Shown: positions 16,036-23,509 of the stretch, in pieces | How positions within the stretch are numbered: the stretch's first letter is position 1 | How the letters are laid out: each line of letters starts with the position of its first letter | Assembly (NCBI GenBank): GCA_902564235.1 | Contig: CACFAG010000006.1 | Location: 1 to 58,905 of the forward strand | Direction of reading: 5' to 3' | DNA: 58,905 nt | From: an uncultured Prochlorococcus sp. | Lineage (GTDB): Bacteria; Cyanobacteriota; Cyanobacteriia; PCC-6307; Cyanobiaceae | Program-made: the position numbers and the translations under genes | Notes under the pieces: generated by a model | What the model was told of the DNA's origin: nothing | What the model saw: only the letters and a program-made list of their open reading frames with translations | Database searches by the model: none

Positions 16036-16203
16036 ATGCATAAAGACATTTATTCAAATATTAAAGATTCAGATGCTTTGGAAAGTTTTTTTGAATGTAT
16101 AACTTCTTGTAGCATCAATAGTGAGGGACTAGATTGCACAACAGCATGTTATGTAAAACATTTAGAACCAAACAATATCGATTACCCTTTAAAATTTTCA
16201 TAA
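16036..16203 (+). CDS. Small Cys-containing hypothetical protein
   Basis: A 55-aa protein starting MHKDIYSNIKDSDALESFF. Four cysteines in a C-x3-C ... C-x3-C arrangement (ECITSC, then DCTTACYVKHL) suggest a helical hairpin with disulfides or a metal site. An upstream TTG would add 11 residues, but the ATG is preferred. No signal peptide. Function unknown. Confidence 0.62.
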   Translation: MHKDIYSNIKDSDALESFFECITSCSINSEGLDCTTACYVKHLEPNNIDYPLKFS

Positions 16204-16212
16204 GCATAGCTT

Positions 16213-16350
16213 ATGGATCATTGTTATATTTTATTGATGATATTTCCACCTCCTCAAGTTATTTTTGGTCTATTGTTTTTATCTATAGCAGTAGTTCTCA
16301 TTTGGGATATTAGATACAACCCTTTTGGAGAAGACGAAGACGGAATTTAA
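16213..16350 (+). CDS. Small membrane protein
   Basis: A 45-aa protein with one membrane helix (QVIFGLLFLSIAVVLIWDI) and an acidic tail (FGEDEDGI). An internal ATG at codon 9 is an alternative start. It is 9 bp downstream of the preceding small gene, so the two may be co-transcribed. The unrelated 47-aa protein at 14113 has a similar helix-plus-acidic-tail design. Confidence 0.58.
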   Translation: MDHCYILLMIFPPPQVIFGLLFLSIAVVLIWDIRYNPFGEDEDGI

Positions 16351-16353
16351 TCT

Positions 16354-16470
16354 TCAACTGGGAAGCTGATTTGTAGGCGGTGCGTGAAATTGCCGTTTCT
16401 TTCTTTTGAGTCTTTTGTAAGCGAATAAAGAGACTAATAATAACAATGTAATAGCTATTGAGTTAATCAT
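16354..16470 (-). CDS. Small membrane protein with basic tail
   Basis: A 38-aa protein: helix INSIAITLLLLVSLFAY, then a strongly basic stretch (KRLKRKKR), then a Pro-rich end (APPTNQLPS). The positive-inside charge pattern and Pro-rich tail resemble tiny thylakoid subunits, but I do not recognise a photosystem gene. Convergent with 16213-16350, with only 3 bp between stops. Confidence 0.55.
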   Translation of the reverse strand: MINSIAITLLLLVSLFAYKRLKRKKRQFHAPPTNQLPS

Positions 16471-16652
16471 ATAGAGTAGTTTTATATATATAAAAACAAA
16501 TATATTCTGAATATCAATGATTAAAGTTATTTTTTCAAAAGAAGACTAATTATGGATTAATTTTTAATATTTAGCTTTGAGACTAGATACCCAAAACAAC
16601 CAAGAGAAAATGCTTATCTGACCAAAAGTAATTTCTATTCAATAAGAATAAA

Positions 16653-16757
16653 TCACTTTTTCTTATTTCTTATTTGATATTGCAGAACAGCTTTTAGGTG
16701 TTGTACTTCTTTTTCTAAAGTCTCAATTCTTTTTTCTAGTTCTTCATTAGTTGCCAT
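16653..16757 (-). CDS. Small coiled-coil protein
   Basis: A 34-aa protein, MATNEELEKRIETLEKEVQH onward, with clean heptads (Leu/Ile every 3-4 residues) and a Lys-rich end. It is probably a short dimeric coiled coil. Function unknown. Confidence 0.55.
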   Translation of the reverse strand: MATNEELEKRIETLEKEVQHLKAVLQYQIRNKKK

Positions 16758-16903
16758 ATTTTTGAGAGATAAATTCTTTGATATTTATACTATTAAAAAA
16801 ATGACTTATTACCCATGGCAAAAGTCAAATAAGTATTAGAGCCTATTGATGAGCATAATTTCTCTAGATAAATTATGCAGAGTATAAAATTTAGGGAGAA
16901 TTT

Positions 16904-17047
16904 ATGAGTGGAGATTATGAGACGCTAGAAATCAATCAACCTAAAATTAGATATTTTCAGAAAAGATCGGAAAATAATACAGAATGGTTAGATGAATTAA
17001 TCAACCAAATTGAAGATATGAAAAACAATATATCCAAATCTGCTTAA
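16904..17047 (+). CDS. Small hypothetical protein, first gene of a coupled run
   Basis: A 47-aa soluble, charged protein (MSGDYETLEINQPKIRYF...). A good AGGGAGA ribosome-binding site precedes the ATG. Its TAA overlaps the next ATG (TAATG). It opens a co-directional run of seven genes ending at 18930. No family recognised. Confidence 0.62.
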   Translation: MSGDYETLEINQPKIRYFQKRSENNTEWLDELINQIEDMKNNISKSA

Positions 17048-17163
17048 TGACCGAAAAAGAGTTGAAGGAATTAGAGAAATTTGCAAAAGAAAATAAATAC
17101 AATGACGAACTAAAAGATATATATTTAAGGGAAGTTATTGACAGAAATAAAGAATACGAATGA
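17047..17163 (+). CDS. Small hypothetical protein, coupled
   Basis: A 38-aa, highly charged helical protein (MTEKELKELEKFAKENKYND...). It overlaps the upstream gene by one base and the next by four (ATGA), which argues for real, coupled translation. Function unknown. Confidence 0.6.
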   Translation: MTEKELKELEKFAKENKYNDELKDIYLREVIDRNKEYE

Positions 17164-17390
17164 GATCTAATTTTCGACCAAACATTCGACTGGCTACAAA
17201 CATTCTTTTAGTTATTGGTACATTTGCAATCGCTTTAAAGATTACTCCAATAGCAGAGGTATATCAGGAAAAAAATTTATGTATTAAATATTTAAAACAT
17301 CAAATAGATCGAGACAAGCTTATCAAAAGACTAAAGATAGTTAAACAAGCAAATCCATCTAGTATTTGTGATTCTATCCTCAAAAGTTAA
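17160..17390 (+). CDS. Small membrane-anchored protein with two cysteines
   Basis: A 76-aa protein: basic N-terminus, one hydrophobic helix (ATNILLVIGTFAIALKI), then a basic extracytoplasmic-type domain with two cysteines (NLCIKYLKH and SSICDSI). The helix could be an uncleaved signal anchor. It overlaps the upstream gene by ATGA and is 2 bp from the MauE-like gene, so it belongs to the same transcript. A disulfide between the cysteines is plausible but unproven. Confidence 0.68.
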   Translation: MRSNFRPNIRLATNILLVIGTFAIALKITPIAEVYQEKNLCIKYLKHQIDRDKLIKRLKIVKQANPSSICDSILKS

Positions 17391-17392
17391 AA

Positions 17393-17845
17393 ATGAAGAT
17401 TAAGTCATTTACTCCCTTAATTGTAGTATTTGGCACATCATTCCTAATAACCCTTACATTGCTTAAAAGTTTTCAAATTTATATGGGTATATCAATTTGT
17501 CTTTTAGCAATGCTTAAGCTTATGGATATTGAAGCTTTTGGAAAAAGTTACAAGAAATATGATTTAATTTCTTCTCAATTTGATAGCTGGATATATATTT
17601 ATCCTTTTTGCGAATTATTAATTGGAATAAGTTTTCTTAATTCTTCTCCACCATCTTTAATTATTTTTATTGCCCTAATTTTAGGAATTTCGGGAATGAT
17701 TTCAGTATTTAAGGCTGTTTATTTGGATAAATTAAAATTAAACTGTGCATGTATCGGTGGATATGCAAAAACCCCTTTGGGAATTATTAGTTTTATCGAA
17801 AATCTTTTAATGGCAATTATGAGTTTCTTAATTTTGTTTAAATAG
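17393..17845 (+). CDS. MauE/DoxX-like redox-associated membrane protein
   Basis: A 150-aa protein with four predicted helices. The layout resembles the MauE/DoxX family: helix 1-2, a conserved loop with F-G-x-S-Y-x-x-Y-D (residues about 50-58), YPFCELLIG in helix 3, and a Cys-x-Cys turn (LNCACIGG) before the last helix. Family members often accompany envelope thiol-redox or metal-insertion systems. Here it is followed by DUF411 and DUF3721 proteins, which fits a periplasmic metal/redox module (inference). Short TTG/ATG choices do not affect the domain. Confidence 0.68.
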   Translation: MKIKSFTPLIVVFGTSFLITLTLLKSFQIYMGISICLLAMLKLMDIEAFGKSYKKYDLISSQFDSWIYIYPFCELLIGISFLNSSPPSLIIFIALILGISGMISVFKAVYLDKLKLNCACIGGYAKTPLGIISFIENLLMAIMSFLILFK

Positions 17846-17906
17846 CTATTTCATAAATTTTCGATTATGGTTAATTTAAATATTCAAGAATAATGTCTTA
17901 ATTCTT

Positions 17907-18425
17907 ATGAAATCTAATAAAAAATCAATTAAAAGTAGATTTTTAAATTCTCTAATTTTTTCTGGGATTCTTTTTACAAATATAATTAATGCAAATAAGA
18001 GTATTGCTTTAACTCAAGAAAATATAGATATACCAGAAGTTATTTCTTACAGATCAGCATCATGTGGTTGTTGCAAAAAATGGATCAATCACTTAAGAGA
18101 TAATGGATTAGAAGTTTTAGATAATATAGTTGAAGATATTTCAGTAATAAAAGATCAATATAAAGTTCCCAATAATTTGAGATCATGTCACTCTGCTCAA
18201 ATTGCTAACTACACCATTGAAGGACATGTCCCGATTAAATCAATCAACAAACTTTTTAGAGAAAAACCAGATATCAAAGGTATAGCTGTACCTGGCATGC
18301 CGCTTGGCTCTCCTGGCATGGAAATGCATTCTCACAACTCACACTCTCATGAGTATGAGGACTACAAAGTAGTTTTATTTAGTAAAACTGGCAAAACAAA
18401 AATATTTGATACAATTTCTCCTTAA
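17907..18425 (+). CDS. DUF411 family secreted metal-binding-type protein
   Basis: A 172-aa protein with a signal peptide (about residues 1-35). The DUF411 core shows the CxCC motif SASCGCCKKWINHL, the later RSCHSAQ motif and the closing AVPGMPLGSPGMEM segment. After the core comes a His/Met-rich stretch (MEMHSHNSHSHEYEDY), typical of a copper site. DUF411 genes are frequently found with copper-handling genes; binding here is inferred from residues and family context. It sits 61 bp after the MauE-like gene and 22 bp before the DUF3721 gene. Confidence 0.9.
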   Translation: MKSNKKSIKSRFLNSLIFSGILFTNIINANKSIALTQENIDIPEVISYRSASCGCCKKWINHLRDNGLEVLDNIVEDISVIKDQYKVPNNLRSCHSAQIANYTIEGHVPIKSINKLFREKPDIKGIAVPGMPLGSPGMEMHSHNSHSHEYEDYKVVLFSKTGKTKIFDTISP

Positions 18426-18447
18426 TACAAAAATTAAATTTGAAATA

Positions 18448-18669
18448 ATGCATGTTATTCTTAGAAATTTAAAATTTTTTATTTTTTTATTTTTCTTACC
18501 TATAAATTTTAATATTTATTCTCATGCACATATGAGGGGAACATTTCTCTCTGAAAAGGAGGCTGAAAAAAGATCTTTAGAACTTGGTTGCGAAGGAATA
18601 CATAAGAATCAAGATAAATGGATGCCATGCAAAAACGAAAAAGAATTACATATTTATTTGAGGAAATAG
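18448..18669 (+). CDS. DUF3721 family secreted protein
   Basis: A 73-aa protein: an N-terminal hydrophobic signal segment (FFIFLFFLPINFNIYSHA) followed by the DUF3721 pattern GTFLSEKEAEKRSLELGC, then W-M-P-C with two conserved cysteines. I chose the ATG; a TTG 14 codons earlier would overlap the DUF411 gene. The next gene starts immediately after its stop. Exported location is predicted; function unknown. Confidence 0.8.
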   Translation: MHVILRNLKFFIFLFFLPINFNIYSHAHMRGTFLSEKEAEKRSLELGCEGIHKNQDKWMPCKNEKELHIYLRK

Positions 18670-18930
18670 ATGGAAAGATTAAAAACAAATAAAAGAAGAA
18701 TTCACAGAAAAATAACTTCAATTACAGCAATCCCTCTACTAATTACTATTTTATCTGGAACTATTTATAGTATCCTTCAACCTTTGGGAGTTGATGCTTT
18801 TTGGTTAATCAAATGGCATACAGGTAATTTTGGAATTATTAATTTACAACCTTTTTACTCGATATTTCTTGGTATAGCATCAATAATCTCTATAATTTCT
18901 GGCGTTAAACTATTACAAAATAAAACGTAG
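18670..18930 (+). CDS. PepSY-like small membrane protein
   Basis: An 86-aa protein with two or three hydrophobic helices. The N-terminal IHRKITSITAIPLLITILSG matches the start of PepSY-associated membrane proteins, where the His lies at the membrane edge; a second His is in IKWHTGNFGII. In larger relatives such His residues can ligate heme. Its start abuts the DUF3721 stop. It ends the coupled run; no terminator hairpin follows. Confidence 0.62.
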   Translation: MERLKTNKRRIHRKITSITAIPLLITILSGTIYSILQPLGVDAFWLIKWHTGNFGIINLQPFYSIFLGIASIISIISGVKLLQNKT

Positions 18931-18959
18931 CTATATTCTAAGTCAGGTCAAAAATTTAA

Positions 18960-19151
18960 TTAATAAATACTATTTGCTCCGCCACTGACTAAGAAAATTA
19001 TCGATCCTAGGGCCATTTTTGCTACACCCATATAAGGGTATTTCTTGATTTGGAAATAGTAAGCTATAAAAGGTATCTACCAGATTTATTTAATTCAATT
19101 TTTTTGTCTAGGTGACAATCCTAATTTTTCTCTTCTTTTAGCTTCGCCCAT
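18960..19151 (-). pseudogene. Degenerate DUF2839-like small membrane protein
   Basis: The leftward frame starts MGEAKRREKLGLSPRQKN and stops at 19095. After three in-frame stops and a frame change, a membrane-like segment follows (KKYPYMGVAKMALGSIIFLV, ending near 18960). The intact gene at 21349-21564 starts MGEAKRRKNLGIPPR and has a KYP motif before its helix, so this looks like a broken paralog. It occupies most of the otherwise empty 18931-19256 stretch. Confidence 0.5.
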
Positions 19152-19256
19152 AATCTTGAATTTATTTATTTATCAATAATAAAAATTATGTTTTACTCAT
19201 GCGAGTAAATTTTTTTTAAAAAATAGTCATGTCTATAAAGGCAAATTATTTAAAAT

Positions 19257-19403
19257 TTATTTAGCCTTCTTTAAATATAGATTCTTTGTATTTGCCTGAT
19301 CTGATGTAAATAACAAAATTAATATAGTTCCAACTAGAAATGAAAAAATCAATGTCAAACCAACAACTTCAACCATCTCACTTGGCAGATAATTTAGAAA
19401 CAT
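19257..19403 (-). CDS. Small membrane protein
   Basis: A 48-aa protein with one long helix (VVGLTLIFSFLVGTILILLF) preceded by a short acidic N-terminus (LPSEMVE) and followed by a Lys-rich tail. The topology is that of a bitopic protein with a cytoplasmic C-terminus. No specific family recognised. Confidence 0.6.
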   Translation of the reverse strand: MFLNYLPSEMVEVVGLTLIFSFLVGTILILLFTSDQANTKNLYLKKAK

Positions 19404-19557
19404 AATAAATAGATCTCTTACTTTAAAGTTAGCAATTGTATTTTTTATGTAAAGTAAGTATTACTCCTTATATTTCTAAAAGAACTCTGTCAGACTTTAT
19501 AGTATCTATTTAATTCTATTTTTAGGATAAATCTTGTCTTAGTCCATCAATAATTTC

Positions 19558-19743
19558 TTAATTAGCTATTCCTATTTTCTTGAGCAATTTCAGGTAAGGC
19601 AAGGGCCAATTCCCAAAGATAAAAGAGATTATCGTATTTTTTGTAGTTGAGAATAATGTTTTAAAGTGATTAGAGACTAATTTAGATAATTTCTTAATAG
19701 TCTTTGCTGCTAGATTATCTATATACAATTTTTTTTCTAACAC
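19558..19743 (-). CDS. Weakly supported basic hypothetical ORF
   Basis: A 61-aa ORF with a GTG start, Lys-rich, with one moderately hydrophobic patch (TIISFIFGNWPLPYLKLL). No clear ribosome-binding site and no recognisable family. It could be real but could also be chance in AT-rich DNA. Confidence 0.3.
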   Translation of the reverse strand: MLEKKLYIDNLAAKTIKKLSKLVSNHFKTLFSTTKNTIISFIFGNWPLPYLKLLKKIGIAN

Positions 19744-19989
19744 CTAGATCTTTCTTCTGAGGTAAATAAATTTCTAAAAAACCATAAAACTTGATCTTAA
19801 TTTGATTTATTTAGTGGGCTTTTAAATTTATTATATTTCTTTTAAGCAACATTATTTTCCTCTTAATTCCTAAATTAAATTTGCCATTTATATACTTCAA
19901 CGTATTAGAAAAAATCAAAATTATAATCTTTTAATAATCGATAATCGGAAAAAAAAATTAATAATTACGTTTTTTTATTAAATAAAAAA
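19744..19989. other. Non-coding stretch
   Basis: About 250 bp of AT-rich sequence in which I see no supportable gene. It ends at the leftward terminator of the 56-aa gene. Confidence 0.5.
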
Positions 19990-20011
19990 AAGAGAGGGTT
20001 TATCCTCTCTT
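19990..20011 (-). terminator. Intrinsic terminator (leftward)
   Basis: Stem AAGAGAGG/CCTCTCTT with a six-base loop; in the leftward reading it is followed by a run of T. It terminates the gene at 20036-20206. Confidence 0.82.
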
Positions 20012-20035
20012 CATTGATCAGTTACAAATAAGAAT

Positions 20036-20206
20036 TTAATTTTTTGAGTCGCTCAATTTTATTTCTTTTTGTGTTTTACTGATTCTTTCTTCAAAGACAG
20101 ATCTTCTATATGGAGTAATTTCTCCATTTTTTGTCGCCCAAAGTTGGGCTTCATAGAGCCTATTGGATTTTTTGATTTTTTCTCTAATTTGTAAGAGGTT
20201 ATTCAT
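20036..20206 (-). CDS. Small hypothetical protein
   Basis: A 56-aa soluble protein starting MNNLLQIREKIKKSNRLYEA and containing LWATKNGEITPYRRSVFEER. The ordered helical first half and the dedicated terminator 25 bp downstream support a real, separately transcribed gene. Function unknown. Confidence 0.68.
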   Translation of the reverse strand: MNNLLQIREKIKKSNRLYEAQLWATKNGEITPYRRSVFEERISKTQKEIKLSDSKN

Positions 20207-20274
20207 TGTCTTTTGCAGTTAATGAGAATCCCGTTCCCTACTCCCATATCATGCGTCCAGAGATATAAACTTGG

Positions 20275-20291
20275 ATGAACGTTTATGAACG
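20275..20291 (+). repeat. Tandem heptamer ATGAACG
   Basis: Two perfect copies of ATGAACG separated by TTT (10-bp period), about 70 bp upstream of the leftward gene at 20036-20206. Spacing of one helical turn is typical of direct-repeat response-regulator sites. Regulator unknown. Confidence 0.35.
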
Positions 20292-20394
20292 ATAACATCT
20301 CCAAAAAAATTCCGCGAGAGTAATTTTAATTAATTTTTCTCAAACAAATAAATATTGAATGAATAGGATAAATAAGCTTTTAATATTACGTAAA

Positions 20395-20670
20395 TTAGGA
20401 TAATAAAATTGTTTGCGACCCATCGCTATTATCCTGAATCACTATTTTTTTATTGGGAAAAATATCTGATAATATTTTTTTCAAATTTGAATTATCTGAA
20501 GGCATTATCTTACTGATATTTTTTGAATTAATTTTCCAATTTTCATCTACAAAAAGTTGATTATCAGCACCTTTTTTAATCTCGACTGATGTCTTATTAA
20601 GAATCTTAAGTAACAGTTCGGAATCATAATCTTTAAATACTTCAGAGCTCTCTTTGAAATTTTCAATCAT
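20395..20670 (-). CDS. Hypothetical protein
   Basis: A 91-aa acidic soluble protein: MIENFKESSEVFKDYDSEL, a Leu-rich helix, then FPNKKIVIQDNSDGSQTILL at the end resembling a beta-hairpin. No membrane segment or signal. Flanked by long intergenic regions, so probably transcribed alone. Function not recognised. Confidence 0.65.
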   Translation of the reverse strand: MIENFKESSEVFKDYDSELLLKILNKTSVEIKKGADNQLFVDENWKINSKNISKIMPSDNSNLKKILSDIFPNKKIVIQDNSDGSQTILLS

Positions 20671-20890
20671 TATTTAAAAATCTAATGTTTCTAAATCTTG
20701 CTTGAGAAATTAAAAGAATACAAGGTATTAATTACCTAAAAATTTCTATCAAAAAAAATTATAATAAATTAAAACGTTTTTCTGTAGAAAATTTAATTTC
20801 AAAATAGCTAAAGAAAGTTATTTAAAAAGATTAATTAATCATTTACACAATTTATTTACTTGATAAGTTACTAATAAGAGATTCAGTAAA

Positions 20891-21022
20891 ATGCCAAGAG
20901 TAGTTAACAAAAAAATTAGAATATTAAGATGGTTGAACACAGGAATGATACTGCCATTTGTTTTCATGGCTGCTTGTTCCTCTATTATTCTTTATGGAAT
21001 TTTATTTATCCTAATAAAATAG
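20891..21022 (+). CDS. Small membrane protein
   Basis: A 43-aa protein: basic N-terminus (PRVVNKKIRILRW) and one long helix (MILPFVFMAACSSIILYGIL). Charge distribution predicts N-in topology. Convergent with the 44-aa gene at 21033-21167, with 10 bp between stops. Confidence 0.62.
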   Translation: MPRVVNKKIRILRWLNTGMILPFVFMAACSSIILYGILFILIK

Positions 21023-21032
21023 TTTTCTAATT

Positions 21033-21167
21033 TAAGCAGCTAAGTTTTCCTCAGATTTTGACTTGATCATTGCAGCTTTTTTTAATAAACTAACTACTTC
21101 TTTTCTTCCAACTGCATTATCAGCTTGATGCATTAATTCAGCATATTTTTTATTAATTTTTTTCATA
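21033..21167 (-). CDS. Small helical protein, paralog of the 45-aa protein at 27552
   Basis: A 44-aa protein MKKINKKYAELMHQADNAVG followed by RKEVVSLLKKA. It aligns along its length with MEKKIAKKYADLIVQANNST-GRKEALSLIKQA from 27552-27689: the same KKYA-x-L, QA-x-N and GRKE-x-x-SL positions. The pair supports both genes being real. Probably a helical hairpin; function unknown. Confidence 0.7.
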
Positions 21168-21348
21168 AACAAATTTTATTTAATCCAAAATTACAACACC
21201 ATAAGATGGTGTCAATCGTAAATAATTCTCATATATTATTTCTTTGATTATTTTTACATAATTAAAATTTCTAATTGATTATCCTAAAAGTTTTTTAAAA
21301 TTATTGATGCCAAAGAATAATAAATATCAAAATTAACAATCATTATAA

Positions 21349-21564
21349 TTAAGCAATATTAAAAGATTTAAAAACATAAAATAAACCTACGATTAGAATC
21401 AATATTGCAGCTCCATAAAAAAGAAAAGGGATAATTGGATATTTATATAATATAGACCTAACTTTTTGTTGTACTGCTTTTTTATCAAGTTGAGGCAACT
21501 TTATATCTTCAGTTTTTTCTCTAGGCGGAATACCTAAATTTTTTCTTCTCTTTGCCTCTCCCAT
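21349..21564 (-). CDS. DUF2839-like small membrane protein
   Basis: A 71-aa protein. I place the start at MGEAKRRKNLG, the typical family beginning, rather than nine codons upstream. A basic N-terminus, a charged middle (EKTEDIKLPQLDKKAVQQK) and one helix (PFLFYGAAILILIVGLFYVF) follow. Function unknown. A decayed relative lies at 18960-19151. Confidence 0.68.
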   Translation of the reverse strand: MGEAKRRKNLGIPPREKTEDIKLPQLDKKAVQQKVRSILYKYPIIPFLFYGAAILILIVGLFYVFKSFNIA

Positions 21565-21581
21565 AATAAATAATGAGATAT

Positions 21582-21743
21582 TCACATACATCTTAGATAA
21601 TTTTTATCAGCTAAATCAAAAATTTGATTCCATTCTTCATGAGATGTTTCATAATGATTTTAAAAATCTTTTTCAAATCTAGATATACATCTTTTTTCTA
21701 TATTTTCTGGGGAATTATAATTTCTTAAAAAATTAACACTCAA
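21582..21743 (-). pseudogene. Possible decayed small gene
   Basis: The leftward frame from a TTG at 21743 reads LSVNFLRNYNSPENIEKR...RFEKDF, then an in-frame TAA (21660-21662), then NHYETSHEEWNQIFDLADKN to a TGA at 21582. Composition on both sides of the stop is protein-like. It may be a broken gene or a chance open frame. Confidence 0.3.
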
Positions 21744-21873
21744 ATACGATAATGAAAAAAACTATTATCACTTTAGCAATTCGAAAACTATTAATACATT
21801 AGAAGATATTTCCTAACTAAATATGTTACTTTTTGGATTTATAATTAGATTAATCTATTAAAACAATTATCAA

Positions 21874-22071
21874 ATGATAAATTCTGTAAATTTTAAAAAT
21901 TTGCCTATTCAGGATTTGGTTGTTTCAGGATTAATAATCTTTATAATGTCGACAATTATTGCCAATATTTATGACCCATTATTAGGAATAACTTATGCAA
22001 TTGGTAATATACTCACTCTTACTTTTTTGAGTTGGTTATACAAAGAAACTTGGAGTGATCCAAGGAAATAA
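21874..22071 (+). CDS. Small two-helix membrane protein
   Basis: A 65-aa protein with two hydrophobic segments (VVSGLIIFIMSTIIANIY and GITYAIGNILTLTFLSWLY) and a short polar tail (KETWSDPRK). Hairpin topology with both ends on the same side. Function unknown; no neighbours on this strand. Confidence 0.62.
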   Translation: MINSVNFKNLPIQDLVVSGLIIFIMSTIIANIYDPLLGITYAIGNILTLTFLSWLYKETWSDPRK

Positions 22072-22414
22072 ATCTAATTCATACGAAAGACAAATAACAA
22101 ACTACTTCTGTATTTTCAATTTTGAAGAATACTTTAAATTAACAATGTATGTTGCAAGAAGAGAAAGTATCAGAAAAAATAATAAGCTTTCCAAAGTAGA
22201 TTGGGGCATAACCATGAGTAGTAACAAAAATGATATACCTTTAAAGAAACGAATCCTGAAAAAAAATCAACCCTTTCATTGTTTTTTATTCTCAAAATTA
22301 TAAATTTAATTTGTCTTACAAAATCTCTTAGATTTAGATTGATATTAATTTGAAAAATATTTTTTGCCCCTCTAAAGGGTTTTATTACTCTCTTATTCTC
22401 AAGACTTTTAAGTC
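22072..22414. other. Stretch without a well-supported gene
   Basis: A rightward frame starting MYVARRESIRKNNKLSK (22145-22303) is open but lacks a ribosome-binding site and a family; I give it low weight. CCCT-CTAA-AGGG near 22368-22379 is a weak hairpin. An AAGACT-TTTA-AGTCTT stem-loop at 22401-22416 overlaps the stop of the next leftward gene. Confidence 0.4.
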
Positions 22415-22594
22415 TTACTTACTTCTTTGTTCCAACCTTTTTACTATTTGATTTCTCATTATTTCATCAATTTTCAGCTTATGATCGAATATAAGATCAA
22501 ATTCTGAGAAATACAAACTAGATAAATCTTCTCTATTTTTTACAATAATTTTTTCATTACAAGATTTGGATTTCAATATTATATTAGCTTTCAT
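22415..22594 (-). CDS. Small hypothetical protein
   Basis: A 59-aa protein, MKANIILKSKSCNEKIIVKN followed by a mixed helical region (FDHKLKIDEIMRNQIVKRL). One cysteine, no membrane segment. A six-bp stem-loop covers its stop codon. A 21-codon ORF of doubtful status (22634-22699) lies upstream on the same strand. Confidence 0.52.
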   Translation of the reverse strand: MKANIILKSKSCNEKIIVKNREDLSSLYFSEFDLIFDHKLKIDEIMRNQIVKRLEQRSK

Positions 22595-22773
22595 TTTGTT
22601 ATCTATTACCCTTTAAAATTTCCTAATTTAATTTTACTCTTCACTTGATCTCGTTAGCTTAATAATATTTCCCAATATCAATTCTTTAAAATCTTCCATA
22701 ATTATTCTGACACCACACAAATGCTATTAGAAAAAAAACAACTTATTTTTTTAAAACTCAAATAATTAAATAA

Positions 22774-23091
22774 TTAACCAATAACAAGTCCTTTTTCAAG
22801 AAGTAAATCGAAAACTTCCACGCTTTTCGTTTTCCCAAATTTAGGAGGCTTATGTAAATCTAATATTTCGGCAAGGCACATAATCCAATAAGTATCTTTT
22901 TTTAAATTTAGACCTTCGCAAATATGGGTAGGTGCCGATTTAAAACAGTCAAATTCTGTTGATATATTAATGTTCATTATTTGAGTTTCAAGTTCCAGAC
23001 TTAAGAGTTCCATTTCTTGCTCAGAAAGGGATGTCCCAAAAGAATATGATTCAATTAAAAGTTGATAATTCATAAAAGATATATTTTTCAT
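22774..23091 (-). CDS. Hypothetical protein, paralog of the 27802 gene
   Basis: A 105-aa soluble protein. The second half reads HICEGLNLKKDTYWIMCLAE, then ILDLHKPPKFGKTKSVEVFD. The protein at 27802-28092 has the same arrangement (NICKKLGLDEKSCWQLCCAA, VLDSSRPLKNGQKRVDDF), so the two are diverged copies of one helical family. Its ATG overlaps the DUF3764 stop (ATGA), implying coupled expression. Function unknown. Confidence 0.7.
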   Translation of the reverse strand: MKNISFMNYQLLIESYSFGTSLSEQEMELLSLELETQIMNINISTEFDCFKSAPTHICEGLNLKKDTYWIMCLAEILDLHKPPKFGKTKSVEVFDLLLEKGLVIG

Positions 23092-23378
23092 GAAATCCAG
23101 CGAGTTATTTTTGTACCTGCATAAATATGCCCTGAGGCTTCAACAATAGGTTTTGTTTCTGGATTCATAAAAATATCGTATAGAACATTTTCTGGTCCTT
23201 GAAAAATTACAGTTGCCCTTTGAGGATCTTCTAATGATTTACCGATATAAAAAGTTTTGACACCCATTTCTTTAAACATCAACTGCTGTTCTTCAGCTTT
23301 CATATGAGATTCATATTGTTCAAACGTATTACTTAGTTGAAAATCTAGAATAGTCGTTTCAGTAGTCATAGTAGTCAT
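23088..23378 (-). CDS. DUF3764 family protein
   Basis: A 96-aa protein. I start it at the first ATG (MTTMTTETTILDF); a TTG 11 codons earlier is possible, and the third ATG also fits the family. It contains the family-like pattern GVKTFYIGKSLEDPQRATVI and SGHIYAGTKITRWI, consistent with a small ferredoxin-like fold. Function unknown. It overlaps the next leftward gene by four bases. Confidence 0.75.
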   Translation of the reverse strand: MTTMTTETTILDFQLSNTFEQYESHMKAEEQQLMFKEMGVKTFYIGKSLEDPQRATVIFQGPENVLYDIFMNPETKPIVEASGHIYAGTKITRWIS

Positions 23379-23509
23379 AGAGTGTTTTATAGATTTTAAA
23401 TCTTTTTGCAAAAAAAAAAAATTGAATAAAGATTAGTTTTTATTAAGCAATGTATTAATTAATTTTTATTTATGAGTTATAAATCAACTATAAAAAAGAG
23501 ATTTTAATT

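Noticed and set aside
22145..22303. Rightward ORF starting MYVARRESIRKNN
   Set aside because: No ribosome-binding site, no family pattern, and a basic composition expected by chance in AT-rich DNA; kept only as a mention.
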